The notes under the pieces are model-generated. The model did no database searches. It worked only from the letters and a program-made list of their open reading frames with translations, and had not been told where the DNA came from. Source: Paracoccus alkenifer (GTDB lineage Bacteria > Pseudomonadota > Alphaproteobacteria > Rhodobacterales > Rhodobacteraceae). From it: a stretch of DNA of 64,000 bases. The translations under genes and the position numbers were made by a program. The number at the start of each line of letters is the position of its first letter. Within the stretch, counting starts at the first letter, position 1. The stretch covers positions 372,001-436,000 of the forward strand of contig NZ_FNXG01000002.1 in NCBI RefSeq assembly GCF_900108405.1, read 5' to 3'. This document shows, one piece after another, positions 9,912 through 18,572 of this stretch.

Positions 9912-11857
9912 TGGCGCTGGGCCCCCTTGGCTTTGCGGCGCCGTGGCTGCTGGCCGCAGGGCTGGCGCTGCCGCTGCTGTGGCTGCTGCTGCGTGCCGTG
10001 CCGCCCGCCCCGCGCGAGGTCGAATTTCCCGGCACCGCGCTGCTGCTGGGGCTGGCTGACCCGGCGCCCGTCACCCGCCACACGCCGTGGTGGCTGCTGG
10101 CGTTGCGGCTGCTGGCGGTGGCGGCGGCGATCATCGCCTTTGCCGGGCCGGTCTGGCGCCCGCAGCCGCAGGCGGCCGGTGATGACGATGGCCCGCTGCT
10201 GATCGTGATGGACACCGGCTGGGCCGCTGCCCCCGGCTGGGCCGAGGCGCAGGCCCGCGCCCGCGCCGCGCTGGATCGCGCGCAGGCTCAGGGTCGCCCG
10301 GTGGCGCTGTTTCTGGCTGACGGGCAGGGCGGGCGGGGGCAGGGTCTTGTGTTCGGCACCGCTGCCGACGCCGCCGCGACCCTGCGCGCGGCCAGCCCGC
10401 AGCCGTGGGAAACCCGCTATCCCGCCGACCCCGCCGCGATGCTGGCCGATGCGCCCGCGCGGTTCAGCACGCTGTGGATCGCAGACGGGCTGGACCATCC
10501 GGGACGCGCGCCGCTGCTGGCGTCGCTGGCCGCGCGTGGGGCGGTAACGGTGGCGCTGCCCTCAGCCCCGCTGCATTCGCTGTCGGTGCAGGATGGCGCG
10601 CGGCCCTCGCTGATCCTGCGCACGACCGCGCCCGGCGCGCTGCCCCCCGGTGCGCTGCCCGATGTGCTGGCGATGGGGCCGGACCCGCAGGGCATCCCGC
10701 GCCAGCTGGCGCGGCTGCGCGCGGCCCCGGACAGCGACCCCGCGACCGCCACCATCTCCATCGACCTGCCGCCCGAATTGCGCAACCGCATCACCAGTTT
10801 CGCGGTCGAGGGCGTGGCCTCGGCCGGGGCGGTGGTGCTGGCCGACGACCGGATGCGGCGGCGCAAGCTGGCGCTGGTCGGCGACGCCCGCGCGACCGAA
10901 GGCCAGCACCTGCTGTCGCCGCTGCATTACCTGCGTCAGGCGCTGGCCCCCTCGACCGACCTGATCGAGGGCACGCTGGCCGATGTGTTGCAGGCAAGCC
11001 CCGATGTGGTGGTGCTGGCCGATGCCGCCCCCGGCGCGCAGGCGCATGAACTGGCCGAATGGGTCGCGCAGGGCGGGTTGCTGCTGCGTTTCGCCGGGCC
11101 GCGGATGGCGGCGCAGCCTGATCTGTCGCAGGACGGGCTGCTGCCGGTGCGCTTACGCCCGGGCGGTCGCGATGCCGGCGGCGCGCTCAGCTGGGGCGCG
11201 CCGCGGGCGCTGGCGCCATTCGCGGCGGACGGGATCTTTGCCGGGCTGGCGATCCCCGCCGATGTGCTGGTGCGCGCGCAGCTGCTGCCCGAGCCGGACC
11301 CCGATCTTGCCGCCCGCACCATTGCGCAGCTTGAGGACGGCACCCCTCTGGTCACCCGCGACAGTGTGGGCGCGGGCCGCATCCTGCTGGTCCACACCAC
11401 CGCCAACGCGGAATGGGGCAATCTGGCGCTGTCGGGGCTGTTCGTGGCGATGCTCGAGCGGATCGTGCAAAGCGCCTCGGGGGTGGAGGGGGCTGAACGG
11501 GCCGAGACTGCGCCCGCGGACACCGGCCACTGGGCGGCCGAACTGGTGCTGGACGGGTTTGGCCGCCCCCGCGCGCCCGAGGGGCTGGCCCCGGTCGCGG
11601 CCGAGGATTTCGCGCAGGGCCCCGGGCCGCTGGCTCCGGCCGGAATCTACGCCTCGGGCGAGCGTCGGGCGGCGTTGAACGCAGGCGGGGCGATGGTCAG
11701 GGCCGACTGGCAAGGCGCCACCGTCGAGGCTGCTGACGCCGCGCCCGGCACGCAGCTGGGCGGCTGGCTGCTGGCGCTGGCCGGGCTGGCGCTGGCGGTG
11801 GACGCCTTGGGCAGCGCGCTGGTTGCGGGCGGGCGGCGGGCGAGGGCGGCGGCATGA
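9908..11857 (+). CDS. BatA-like membrane protein with large periplasmic/Rossmann-like region
   Basis: The 649-residue protein has the N-terminal double-membrane-segment module of BatA-type proteins: helix 1 in FAAPWLLAAGLALPLLW (about 8-27) and helix 2 in LLALRLLAVAAAIIAF (about 63-80). The central segment holds a vWA-like region (LLIVMDTGWAAAPGW) and a glutamine-amidotransferase-like beta-alpha region (GDARATEGQHLLSPLHYL). A C-terminal helix (LGGWLLALAGLALAVDAL) closes it. ATG 9908 gives an ATGA overlap with DUF58; ATG 9911 is possible. As I recall, many Rhodobacterales carry this module and the next gene's DUF4159 as one protein of about 920 residues; here a 4-base overlap separates them, so it may be a fission or frameshift product. 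Confidence 0.8.
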   Translation: MMALGPLGFAAPWLLAAGLALPLLWLLLRAVPPAPREVEFPGTALLLGLADPAPVTRHTPWWLLALRLLAVAAAIIAFAGPVWRPQPQAAGDDDGPLLIVMDTGWAAAPGWAEAQARARAALDRAQAQGRPVALFLADGQGGRGQGLVFGTAADAAATLRAASPQPWETRYPADPAAMLADAPARFSTLWIADGLDHPGRAPLLASLAARGAVTVALPSAPLHSLSVQDGARPSLILRTTAPGALPPGALPDVLAMGPDPQGIPRQLARLRAAPDSDPATATISIDLPPELRNRITSFAVEGVASAGAVVLADDRMRRRKLALVGDARATEGQHLLSPLHYLRQALAPSTDLIEGTLADVLQASPDVVVLADAAPGAQAHELAEWVAQGGLLLRFAGPRMAAQPDLSQDGLLPVRLRPGGRDAGGALSWGAPRALAPFAADGIFAGLAIPADVLVRAQLLPEPDPDLAARTIAQLEDGTPLVTRDSVGAGRILLVHTTANAEWGNLALSGLFVAMLERIVQSASGVEGAERAETAPADTGHWAAELVLDGFGRPRAPEGLAPVAAEDFAQGPGPLAPAGIYASGERRAALNAGGAMVRADWQGATVEAADAAPGTQLGGWLLALAGLALAVDALGSALVAGGRRARAAA

Positions 11858-12720
11858 GCCAGCGCATCCTGCCCCTGACGCTGGCGCTGCTGCTGGCCGC
11901 GCTGCCGCTGACGGCGCAAGAGCCGCCCGCCCCCGATCCGCGGTTGGCGGCGGCCGCGGCGGATGGGGCGCTGGCCTATGTGATCACAGGCGATCCGCAG
12001 ACCGACGAGACCTCGGAACAGGGGCTTTCCGGGCTGACCGCCGCCCTGCGCGCCCGCACCACGGTCGAGCCGGGCACCCCGGTGGGCGTCGATCTGGATC
12101 AGGACGAGCTGTCGCTGCTGACCTTTCTTTACTGGCCGGTGACGGCGGATCAGCCGCCGCCCTCGCCCTTGGCCTATGCGCGGCTGAACCGCTTTCTGCG
12201 CAGCGGCGGCATGATCCTGTTCGACACCGGCGACGGCGATCTGGCGGGAATCGATGGCCCCGAAGGCGCGGCGCTTCGGCATCTGGCCGCGCCGCTGGAC
12301 ATCCCGCCGCTGGCGCCGGTGCCGCGCGACCATGTGCTGACCCGCGCCTATTACCTGCTGAGCGCGTTTCCCGGCCGCCACCGCGACGGGCAGGTCTGGG
12401 TCGAGGCGCCCTCGGCCAGCGCCGAACAGGGGGCGCTGGGGGTGACCAACGACGGGGTGTCGCCGGTGGTGATCGGCGGCAATTCATGGGCGGAAGCCTG
12501 GGCCGAGGATGAATTCGGCCGTCCCCTTCATGCTATCGGGCGCGGCTATGACAGCGGCCGCCAGCGCGAGATGGCGCTGAGATTCGGCATCAACATCGTG
12601 ATGTATGCGCTTGGCGGTAATTATAAATCTGATCAGGTGCATGTGCCGGAACTGCTGGAGCGGCTGGGCCGCGAACAGGGCGGGGACGGCTTTGCCCCCT
12701 CGCAAAGGCTGCTGCCATGA
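11854..12720 (+). CDS. DUF4159 domain protein, exported
   Basis: The 288-residue protein begins with a signal peptide or single anchor (MSQRILPLTLALLLAALPLTAQ) and then a DUF4159 domain, recognisable by LAYVITGDPQTDETSEQGL, the YARLNRFLRSGGMILFDTGDGD strand-helix unit and FGINIVMYALGGNYKSDQVH near the C-terminus. The domain has a class I amidotransferase-like fold without an obvious catalytic Cys, so a binding or scaffolding role is more likely than catalysis. It overlaps both neighbours by four bases. Its frame differs from the BatA-like gene upstream, so a single-base change could join the two; whether this is natural splitting is open. Confidence 0.85.
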   Translation: MSQRILPLTLALLLAALPLTAQEPPAPDPRLAAAAADGALAYVITGDPQTDETSEQGLSGLTAALRARTTVEPGTPVGVDLDQDELSLLTFLYWPVTADQPPPSPLAYARLNRFLRSGGMILFDTGDGDLAGIDGPEGAALRHLAAPLDIPPLAPVPRDHVLTRAYYLLSAFPGRHRDGQVWVEAPSASAEQGALGVTNDGVSPVVIGGNSWAEAWAEDEFGRPLHAIGRGYDSGRQREMALRFGINIVMYALGGNYKSDQVHVPELLERLGREQGGDGFAPSQRLLP

Positions 12721-14852
12721 GCGTGGCGGGCTGGACGCTGGATTTCGCGCCGCTGCTGGGCTGGGGGCTTGTCGTCGGCCTGCTGGTGCTGGCGCTGCTG
12801 GCAGCGGCTTTCGCGTGGTGGCGGGGGCTGCGCGGCTGGGGGTGGCGGCTGGCAGCCGGACTGGCGGCGGCGGCGGCCATGGCGGGGCCGATGCTGGAAA
12901 CCGGGGTGCGGCGGGGGCTGTCCGACATCGTGCTGCTGGTCGAGGATCACAGCGCCAGCCAGTCCCTGCCGGGGCGGGCCGCGCAGCTGGCCGCGGCGTC
13001 CGAGGCGATGGCCGCGCAGATCGCCGCCCGCCCGGATACGGAACTGCGCCGCGTGACGCTGGGCGACGACCCGGACGGCACGCTGCTGGGCGATGCCATC
13101 ACCCGCGCACTGGCGGCGGAACCCGAGTCGCGTCTTGCCGGGGTAATTGTGATCACAGACGGGCAGGTCCACGACCCCGCCGCATTGCCCGCCAAGGCGC
13201 CGGCGCCGGTGCATGTGCTGCTGACCGGGCAGGAGGGCGACTGGGACCGCCGGCTGGTGATCGAGGAATCCCCCGGTTTCGGGCTGATCGGCCAGCCGGT
13301 GACGCTGCGGCTGCGTGTCGAGGATCAGGGCGCCGTCCCCGACGCGGTGGCCGGCCGCGCCGCCACTTTGCGGCTGTCGCTGGACGGGGGGGATGAACAG
13401 ACCGTCGCGATCCCGCCGGGGATGCCGCTGGATATTCAGGTGACGCCCGAACACCCCGGGCAGAACGTGGTCGCGCTGGCGCTGGACCCGCCGGACGCCG
13501 GTCCGCCGCAGCTGACCGAGCTGAACGACCGCGCCGTGGTCCGCATCGAGGGCGTGCGCGACCGGCTGCGGGTGCTGCTGGTGTCCGGCGAGCCGCATCC
13601 GGGCGGAAGAGTCTGGCGCAACATCCTGAAATCCGACACGAATGTCGATCTGGTCCATTTCACCATCCTGCGCCCGCCCGACAAGATGGACGGGGTGCCG
13701 GTGGATGAACTCGCGCTGATCGCCTTTCCGACCGAGGCGCTGTTTCACGACCGGATCGGTGATTTCGACCTGATCATCTTTGACCGCTACCGGGTGCGGG
13801 GCATCCTGCCGCCGCAGTATTTCGACAATATCCGCCGCTATGTGCAAGGCGGGGGGGCGCTGCTGGTGGCCTCGGGGCCGGAAATGGCGGGGGTGGAAAG
13901 CCTGCATCTGTCGCCCCTGGGCGCGATCCTGCCGGCGCGGCCGACGGGGCGGTTTCTGGACGCGCCGTTCCGGCCGCAGCTGACCGATGCCGGGCGCCGC
14001 CACCCGGTCACCGCCGCGCTGCCGGGCGCGCCGGGCGGCGGGGGCGCGCCCTGGGGCCGCTGGCTGCGCATGGGCGAGGTGGTGGCCGACCCCGGCGCCG
14101 AGGTGCTGATGACCGGCGAGGGCGACCATCCGCTGCTGATCGCCGGCCGCGCGGGCGCGGGGCGGGTGGCGCTGCTGACCTCGGACCAGGTGTGGCTGTG
14201 GGGGCGCGGCTTCGAGGGCGGCGGCCCGCAGGCCGAGCTTTTGCGCCGCGTCGCGCATTGGTCGATGAAAGAGCCGGATCTTGAGGAGGAGACGCTGTCC
14301 GTCTCGGTCACTGACGGGGCCACGCTGGCGATCACCCGGCACACCATGGACGACGCCATCGGGCCGGTTCGGATCACCCGGCCCGATGGCTCGACCGCGA
14401 CGCTGGTGCTGGAACCCGAGGGCGCGGGGCGGTTCTCGGGGCGGTTTCCGGCGCCAGCGCCGGGGCTGTATCGGCTGGCCGAGGGCGGTCTGACGCGGGT
14501 GGTGGCTGTTGGTCCCGCCGCCCCGCGCGAGTTCGAGCAGACGGTGGCCGATTCCACGGCGCTGGAACCGCTGGTGGCCGCGACCCAGGGCGCGGTGCTG
14601 CCGCTGTCCGAGGGCGTGCCGGATCTGCGCACGGTCGCGGTCGGGCGGCAGGCGCATGGGCAGGGCATCGCGCGGCCGTGGATCGCGATCACCCCGCGCG
14701 GCGCCGAGGCGGTCGAGGGGCTGGCGGTGCGCCCGCTGCTGCCCGCGTGGGCGTGGCTGGTGCTGATCGCGGGGCTGGCGCTGGCCGCGTGGTTGGCCGA
14801 GGGCGGGCGGCTGGGGTCGAGGCGATCTGAGGTTTCCGGGGTTCAGCGATGA
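12717..14852 (+). CDS. Large MoxR-cluster membrane protein (BatB-like, glutamine amidotransferase-like core)
   Basis: The 711-residue protein has two or three N-terminal membrane helices (GWGLVVGLLVLALLAAAFAW and AAGLAAAAAMAGPML), then a periplasmic region starting with a vWA-like strand IVLLVEDHSASQSLPGR, a beta-sandwich (VIEESPGFGLIGQPVTLRL), a Rossmann/amidotransferase-like section (VLLVSGEPHPGGRVWRNIL and GGGALLVASGPEMAG) and a C-terminal helix (AWAWLVLIAGLALAAWLA). The second vWA metal site looks degenerate. It ends four bases into dacB. The family is conserved with MoxR, DUF58 and DUF4159 in alphaproteobacteria; I know no assigned biochemical activity. Confidence 0.82.
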   Translation: MSVAGWTLDFAPLLGWGLVVGLLVLALLAAAFAWWRGLRGWGWRLAAGLAAAAAMAGPMLETGVRRGLSDIVLLVEDHSASQSLPGRAAQLAAASEAMAAQIAARPDTELRRVTLGDDPDGTLLGDAITRALAAEPESRLAGVIVITDGQVHDPAALPAKAPAPVHVLLTGQEGDWDRRLVIEESPGFGLIGQPVTLRLRVEDQGAVPDAVAGRAATLRLSLDGGDEQTVAIPPGMPLDIQVTPEHPGQNVVALALDPPDAGPPQLTELNDRAVVRIEGVRDRLRVLLVSGEPHPGGRVWRNILKSDTNVDLVHFTILRPPDKMDGVPVDELALIAFPTEALFHDRIGDFDLIIFDRYRVRGILPPQYFDNIRRYVQGGGALLVASGPEMAGVESLHLSPLGAILPARPTGRFLDAPFRPQLTDAGRRHPVTAALPGAPGGGGAPWGRWLRMGEVVADPGAEVLMTGEGDHPLLIAGRAGAGRVALLTSDQVWLWGRGFEGGGPQAELLRRVAHWSMKEPDLEEETLSVSVTDGATLAITRHTMDDAIGPVRITRPDGSTATLVLEPEGAGRFSGRFPAPAPGLYRLAEGGLTRVVAVGPAAPREFEQTVADSTALEPLVAATQGAVLPLSEGVPDLRTVAVGRQAHGQGIARPWIAITPRGAEAVEGLAVRPLLPAWAWLVLIAGLALAAWLAEGGRLGSRRSEVSGVQR

Positions 14853-16270
14853 AAAGACGTGATTTTCTGCTGGCGGCTTCGGCTGCGGTCCTTGCCGGGC
14901 CGGCATGGGCCGGGCGGCCGCGCCGCAAGCCGGCGCCCTCGGTCGCGCAGCTGTTTTCGGGGGCGGGGCTGGGCCGCGCCTCGCTGGGGTTTGCGGCGAT
15001 CGAGCTGGGATCGGGCGCGGTTTTGCAGGACGTGGGCGCGGGGCTGGCGCTGCCTCCGGCCAGCACGCTCAAGACCGTGACCGCGCTGTATGCGCTGGAG
15101 CGGCTGGGGCCGCAGCATCGGTTCACCACGCGGGTTTTGCGCGATGGCGATACGCTGGTGCTGGCGGGCGGCGGCGACCCGGCGCTGGACACCGATGCGC
15201 TGGCGGGGCTGGCGGCCGAGACGGCGCGGGCGGTGGGCGACTGGCGGCCCGAACGCTTTGCAGTCTGGGGCGGGGCGCTGCCGCAGGTGGACCAGATCGC
15301 GCCGGGGCAGGCGGTGCATCTGGCATATAATCCAACTGTTTCCGGGATGATCCTCAACTATAATCGCGTCTATCTGGGCTGGCGCTGCGAGGCCGACTGC
15401 ACGCTGAACCTACAGGCACGGGGGGTGGCGCAGTCGCCGCGGGCCTGGACGATCAGCGCCGGCACCACGCCCGGCGGCGGCTTTGGCCACAGCATCGCCG
15501 AGGGGCGCGAGCATTGGCAGGTGCCGCGCGCCGGGCTGGGCCGCAGCGGCTCGCGCTGGCTGCCGGTGCGCCGCCCCGAGGCCTATGCCGGCGACGTGTT
15601 CCAGACCCTCGCGCGTGCGCAAGGGCTGGCGCTGCCCACGCCCGAGGTGGCGCATGTGCCGCCCGCGGGCACCGAGATCGCGCGGCTGGACAGCGCCCCG
15701 TTGACCGTTTTGCTGCGCGGGATGCTGGAACATTCCACCAACCTGACCGCCGAGGTCGTGGGGCTGGCTGCCAGCGGCGCCACGACGCAGGCGGATTCGG
15801 CACGCGCGATGGGCGAATGGCTGGAGGATCAGGGGATTACCGGCGCGGTGCTGGCGGATCATTCGGGGATGAGCGCGCAGAACCGTATCACCGCGCAGTC
15901 GCTGGCGCGGCTGCTGGCGCGGCCGCCGGCCCGCGCGGCGCTGCGGCCGCTGCTGAACACCGACCCGCTGCGCGAGGTGCTGGGCGAGGCCGCGCAAGGC
16001 CACGGGCGCGACGGCGCGGCGCTGGTGCAGGCCAAGACCGGGACGCTGAATTTCGTGTCCTGCCTGGCCGGCTATGCGGCGGCGGACGGGCGCGAGATCG
16101 CCTTTGCCGCGCTGATGGCGGATGAGCCGCGGCTGGCGGCGACCTCGGGGCGGGAATGGCCCGAGGGCTCGCTGGCGTGGGTCAAGCGCGCCAAGCTGTT
16201 GCAGCGCGATCTGGTGGCGGCGAGCCTGCGGGATGAGCCCCCTCCCGCCATGCTGCCGCCGGAAATCTAA
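14849..16270 (+). CDS. dacB: D-alanyl-D-alanine carboxypeptidase/endopeptidase, PBP4 type (peptidase S13)
   Basis: The 473-residue periplasmic enzyme trims D-Ala or cross-links of peptidoglycan. The active-site triad motifs of S13 enzymes are visible: S-T-L-K at residues 72-75 (Ser72 nucleophile), S-T-N in [10 protein letters not shown], and KTGT in [10 protein letters not shown]. The N-terminus [17 protein letters not shown] has twin arginines followed by a hydrophobic stretch and AWA, consistent with Tat export, unlike classical Sec-exported PBP4; Sec use is not excluded. It overlaps the MoxR-cluster membrane protein by four bases, tying that cluster to the cell wall. Its stop overlaps that of the convergent TerB-like gene. 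Confidence 0.93.
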   Translation: MKRRDFLLAASAAVLAGPAWAGRPRRKPAPSVAQLFSGAGLGRASLGFAAIELGSGAVLQDVGAGLALPPASTLKTVTALYALERLGPQHRFTTRVLRDGDTLVLAGGGDPALDTDALAGLAAETARAVGDWRPERFAVWGGALPQVDQIAPGQAVHLAYNPTVSGMILNYNRVYLGWRCEADCTLNLQARGVAQSPRAWTISAGTTPGGGFGHSIAEGREHWQVPRAGLGRSGSRWLPVRRPEAYAGDVFQTLARAQGLALPTPEVAHVPPAGTEIARLDSAPLTVLLRGMLEHSTNLTAEVVGLAASGATTQADSARAMGEWLEDQGITGAVLADHSGMSAQNRITAQSLARLLARPPARAALRPLLNTDPLREVLGEAAQGHGRDGAALVQAKTGTLNFVSCLAGYAAADGREIAFAALMADEPRLAATSGREWPEGSLAWVKRAKLLQRDLVAASLRDEPPPAMLPPEI

Positions 16271-16689
16271 AGCTGGCGGTTTCTTGCGCGGGCGGCCAGC
16301 TCGATCGCGGCGGCGTGCAGGCGGTCAATCTGCAATTCCTCGCGCAGCTCGACCAGCAGCCGCAGCTCGATCTGGTCGGCGCGGCCATCGGCGGCGGCCA
16401 CGTCGCAGGCCAGCACATAGGCGGTCTCATACAGCGATTCGGGCAGCGCGTCGCGGATCAGCCCGAACAGCGCGTCCAGCCCGTCCTCTTCCTCGAAGAT
16501 CGACAGCACGGTCTGCGACACCGCCCTCACCCGGTCGATGTCATAGGCGGCAAAGACGGGCGTGTGGTTCACCAGCCGCTCGATCGCCACCATCTCGGCC
16601 GTGCCCAGCCCCTGTCCGGCGGCCGAAACCGCCACCATCACGGCGACAAGCGCGTCGCAGGGCGACATTGCGGGCAGGTTCAGGGTCAT
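16267..16689 (-). CDS. TerB-like protein
   Basis: The 140-residue, all-helical cytoplasmic protein of the TerB/DjlA-N fold family has [31 protein letters not shown] and, in the second half, [23 protein letters not shown], the acidic 'ADGR' helix-pair signature. The fold binds metal in tellurite-resistance TerB; the function of stand-alone copies is unknown. ATG 16689 is chosen because the longer open frame overlaps the divergent lysyl-tRNA synthetase gene. The last three bases overlap the convergent dacB stop. It is divergent from lysK over a 78-base spacer. Confidence 0.8.
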   Translation of the reverse strand: MTLNLPAMSPCDALVAVMVAVSAAGQGLGTAEMVAIERLVNHTPVFAAYDIDRVRAVSQTVLSIFEEEDGLDALFGLIRDALPESLYETAYVLACDVAAADGRADQIELRLLVELREELQIDRLHAAAIELAARARNRQL

Positions 16690-16713
16690 GGGGGCCTCGG
16701 GCGGGTGCGGATG

Positions 16714-16742
16714 TTGACGATAGGGGGCCTGCCCGCTACGGC
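16714..16742 (+). promoter_or_regulatory. Candidate promoter of the lysyl-tRNA synthetase gene
   Basis: TTGACG at 16714-16719 is followed after 17 bases by TACGGC at 16737-16742, 26 bases before the ATG. The strong -35 with weak -10 is common in this bacterial group. Judged by eye only. Confidence 0.35.
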
Positions 16743-16767
16743 AAGGCCGAACGGACGGAGAGCACCA

Positions 16768-18351
16768 ATGACTACCCTGCGCGATGCCGCGATGAATTCC
16801 AAGGCCTGGCCTTTCGAGGAAGCGCGCCGGGTGCTGAAACGCTACGCCAAGAAAGACCCCGAAAAGGGCTATGTGCTGTTCCAGACCGGCTATGGGCCGT
16901 CCGGCCTGCCGCATATCGGCACCTTCGGCGAGGTGGCGCGCACCACCATGGTTCGCCGCGCGTTCGAGATCATCAGCGACATCCCCACGCGGCTGTTCTG
17001 TTTTTCCGACGATCTGGACGGGATGCGCAAGGTTCCCGACAACGTGCCGCAGCAGGACATGCTGCGCGAGCATCTGCAAATGCCGCTGACCAGCGTGCCG
17101 GACCCGTTCGGCGAATACCCCAGTTTCGGCGACCACAACAACGCCATGCTGCGCCGGTTCCTGGACACGTTCGGGTTCGAGTATGAATTCATCAGCGCGA
17201 CCGAGTTCTATCGCTCGGGGCAGTTCGACGCCACGCTGCGATTGGCGGCGGAGCGCTATGACGCGATCATGGAAATCATGCTGGCCAGTCTGCGCGAGGA
17301 ACGCCAGCAGACCTATAGCTGCTTTCTGCCGATCCACCCGGAAACCGGGCGGGTGCTGTATGTGCCGATCAAGCATGTGGATGCGGCGCGGGGCGAGATC
17401 ACCTTTGACGACGAGACGGGGCTTGAATGGACGCTGCCGGTCACCGGCGGCCATGTGAAATTGCAGTGGAAGCCCGATTTCGGCGCCCGCTGGGCCGCGC
17501 TGGACGTCGATTTTGAGATGTATGGCAAGGACCATTCCACCAACACGCCCATCTATGACGGCATCTGCGAGATTCTGGGCGGCCGCGCCCCCGAGCATTT
17601 CACCTATGAGCTGTTTCTGGACCAGCACGGGCAAAAGATCAGCAAATCCAAGGGCAACGGGCTGTCGATCGACGAATGGCTGACCTATGCGGCCAGCGAA
17701 AGCCTGTCCTATTTCATGTATCAGAAGCCCAAGACCGCCAAGCGGATGCATTTCGACGTGATCCCAAAGGCGGTGGACGAATACCACCAGCAGCTGCGCG
17801 CCTATCCGGGGCAGACGGTGGATCAGCAACTGGCGAACCCGGTCTGGCATATCCATGGCGGCAATGTGCCCGAATCGAACCTCGTGGTGCCGTTCCAGAT
17901 GCTGCTGAACCTCGCGTCGGTGTCCGCCGCGCAGGACAAGGAGACGCTGTGGGGCTTCATCCGCCGCTATGCGCCCGAGGCGACGCCGCAAACCCACCCC
18001 GACCTTGATGCGGCGGCGGGGTTCGCGGTGCGGTATTTCAACGACTTCGTGGCGCCGACGCGGGCCTTCCGTGCGCCCAACGACACCGAACGCGCGGCGC
18101 TTGTCGATCTGGCGGCGCGGCTGGCCGGTTGGGATGCGCCGGCCGACCCCGAAACCCTGCAAAGCATGGTGTTTGCGGTGGGCAAGGACCACGGGTTCGA
18201 GCCGCTGCGCGACTGGTTCCAGGCGCTGTATCAGGTGCTGCTGGGCGCCGATCAGGGGCCGCGTTTCGGCGGTTTCATCGCGCTTTACGGGGTGGCCGAG
18301 ACCCGTGCGCTGATCGAGCGGGCCTTGGCCGGAGAGCTTGAGGCGGTCTGA
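16768..18351 (+). CDS. lysK: Lysyl-tRNA synthetase, class I
   Basis: Charges tRNA-Lys. The 527-residue enzyme is the archaeal-type class I form usual in alphaproteobacteria: the HIGH-like motif in [14 protein letters not shown] at residues 42-55 and KISKS at 290-294 (KISKSKGNG). Class I LysRS structure is supported by the [15 protein letters not shown] segment and a helical C-terminal anticodon region. ATG 16768 is chosen by family N-terminus; MNSKAWPF, eight codons later, is an alternative. A TTGACG/TACGGC promoter lies just upstream. A 27-bp inverted repeat follows the stop by 7 bases and could end the transcript. Confidence 0.97.
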   Translation: MTTLRDAAMNSKAWPFEEARRVLKRYAKKDPEKGYVLFQTGYGPSGLPHIGTFGEVARTTMVRRAFEIISDIPTRLFCFSDDLDGMRKVPDNVPQQDMLREHLQMPLTSVPDPFGEYPSFGDHNNAMLRRFLDTFGFEYEFISATEFYRSGQFDATLRLAAERYDAIMEIMLASLREERQQTYSCFLPIHPETGRVLYVPIKHVDAARGEITFDDETGLEWTLPVTGGHVKLQWKPDFGARWAALDVDFEMYGKDHSTNTPIYDGICEILGGRAPEHFTYELFLDQHGQKISKSKGNGLSIDEWLTYAASESLSYFMYQKPKTAKRMHFDVIPKAVDEYHQQLRAYPGQTVDQQLANPVWHIHGGNVPESNLVVPFQMLLNLASVSAAQDKETLWGFIRRYAPEATPQTHPDLDAAAGFAVRYFNDFVAPTRAFRAPNDTERAALVDLAARLAGWDAPADPETLQSMVFAVGKDHGFEPLRDWFQALYQVLLGADQGPRFGGFIALYGVAETRALIERALAGELEAV

Positions 18352-18358
18352 GGGTGGA

Positions 18359-18433
18359 TGGTGCGTGCAAAGCACGCACCCTACGGCCGGGGATGCGTGG
18401 TGGCTGCGTAGGGTGCGTGCTTTGCACGCACCA
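18359..18433. repeat. Nested palindromic intergenic repeat (27-bp perfect inverted arms)
   Basis: The arm at 18359-18385 is exactly complementary to the arm at 18407-18433, with 21 bases between. Each arm itself contains the palindrome GTGCGTGC-AAA-GCACGCAC, so the element can fold as one long cruciform or as two short hairpins. It has no T-run on either side. It resembles REP/BIME-type intergenic elements and lies 7 bases past the lysK stop. It could protect or end that transcript. Confidence 0.9.
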
Positions 18434-18572
18434 CCCCCCGCCTCTTGGCCCGTTGCCACCCCCTTGTTGCACCGCGCGGTTGGTTAACCGCGCGTCAACC
18501 CTTGCGCGGCAGGTTTGCGGGCTGCTGCGGGGCGTGTCGTGACCTCGCATCCTCAGGGGGAAGGACGAGCGC

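Noticed and set aside
8000..10215. Long minus-strand extension of the DUF1285 frame
   Set aside because: The segment above 7935 overlaps moxR and DUF58 and is Arg/Pro/Ala low-complexity; the DUF1285 homology starts at 7935.
12633..14906. 757-codon minus-strand frame
   Set aside because: Entirely antisense to the MoxR-cluster membrane protein, with shadow-type composition and no family motif.
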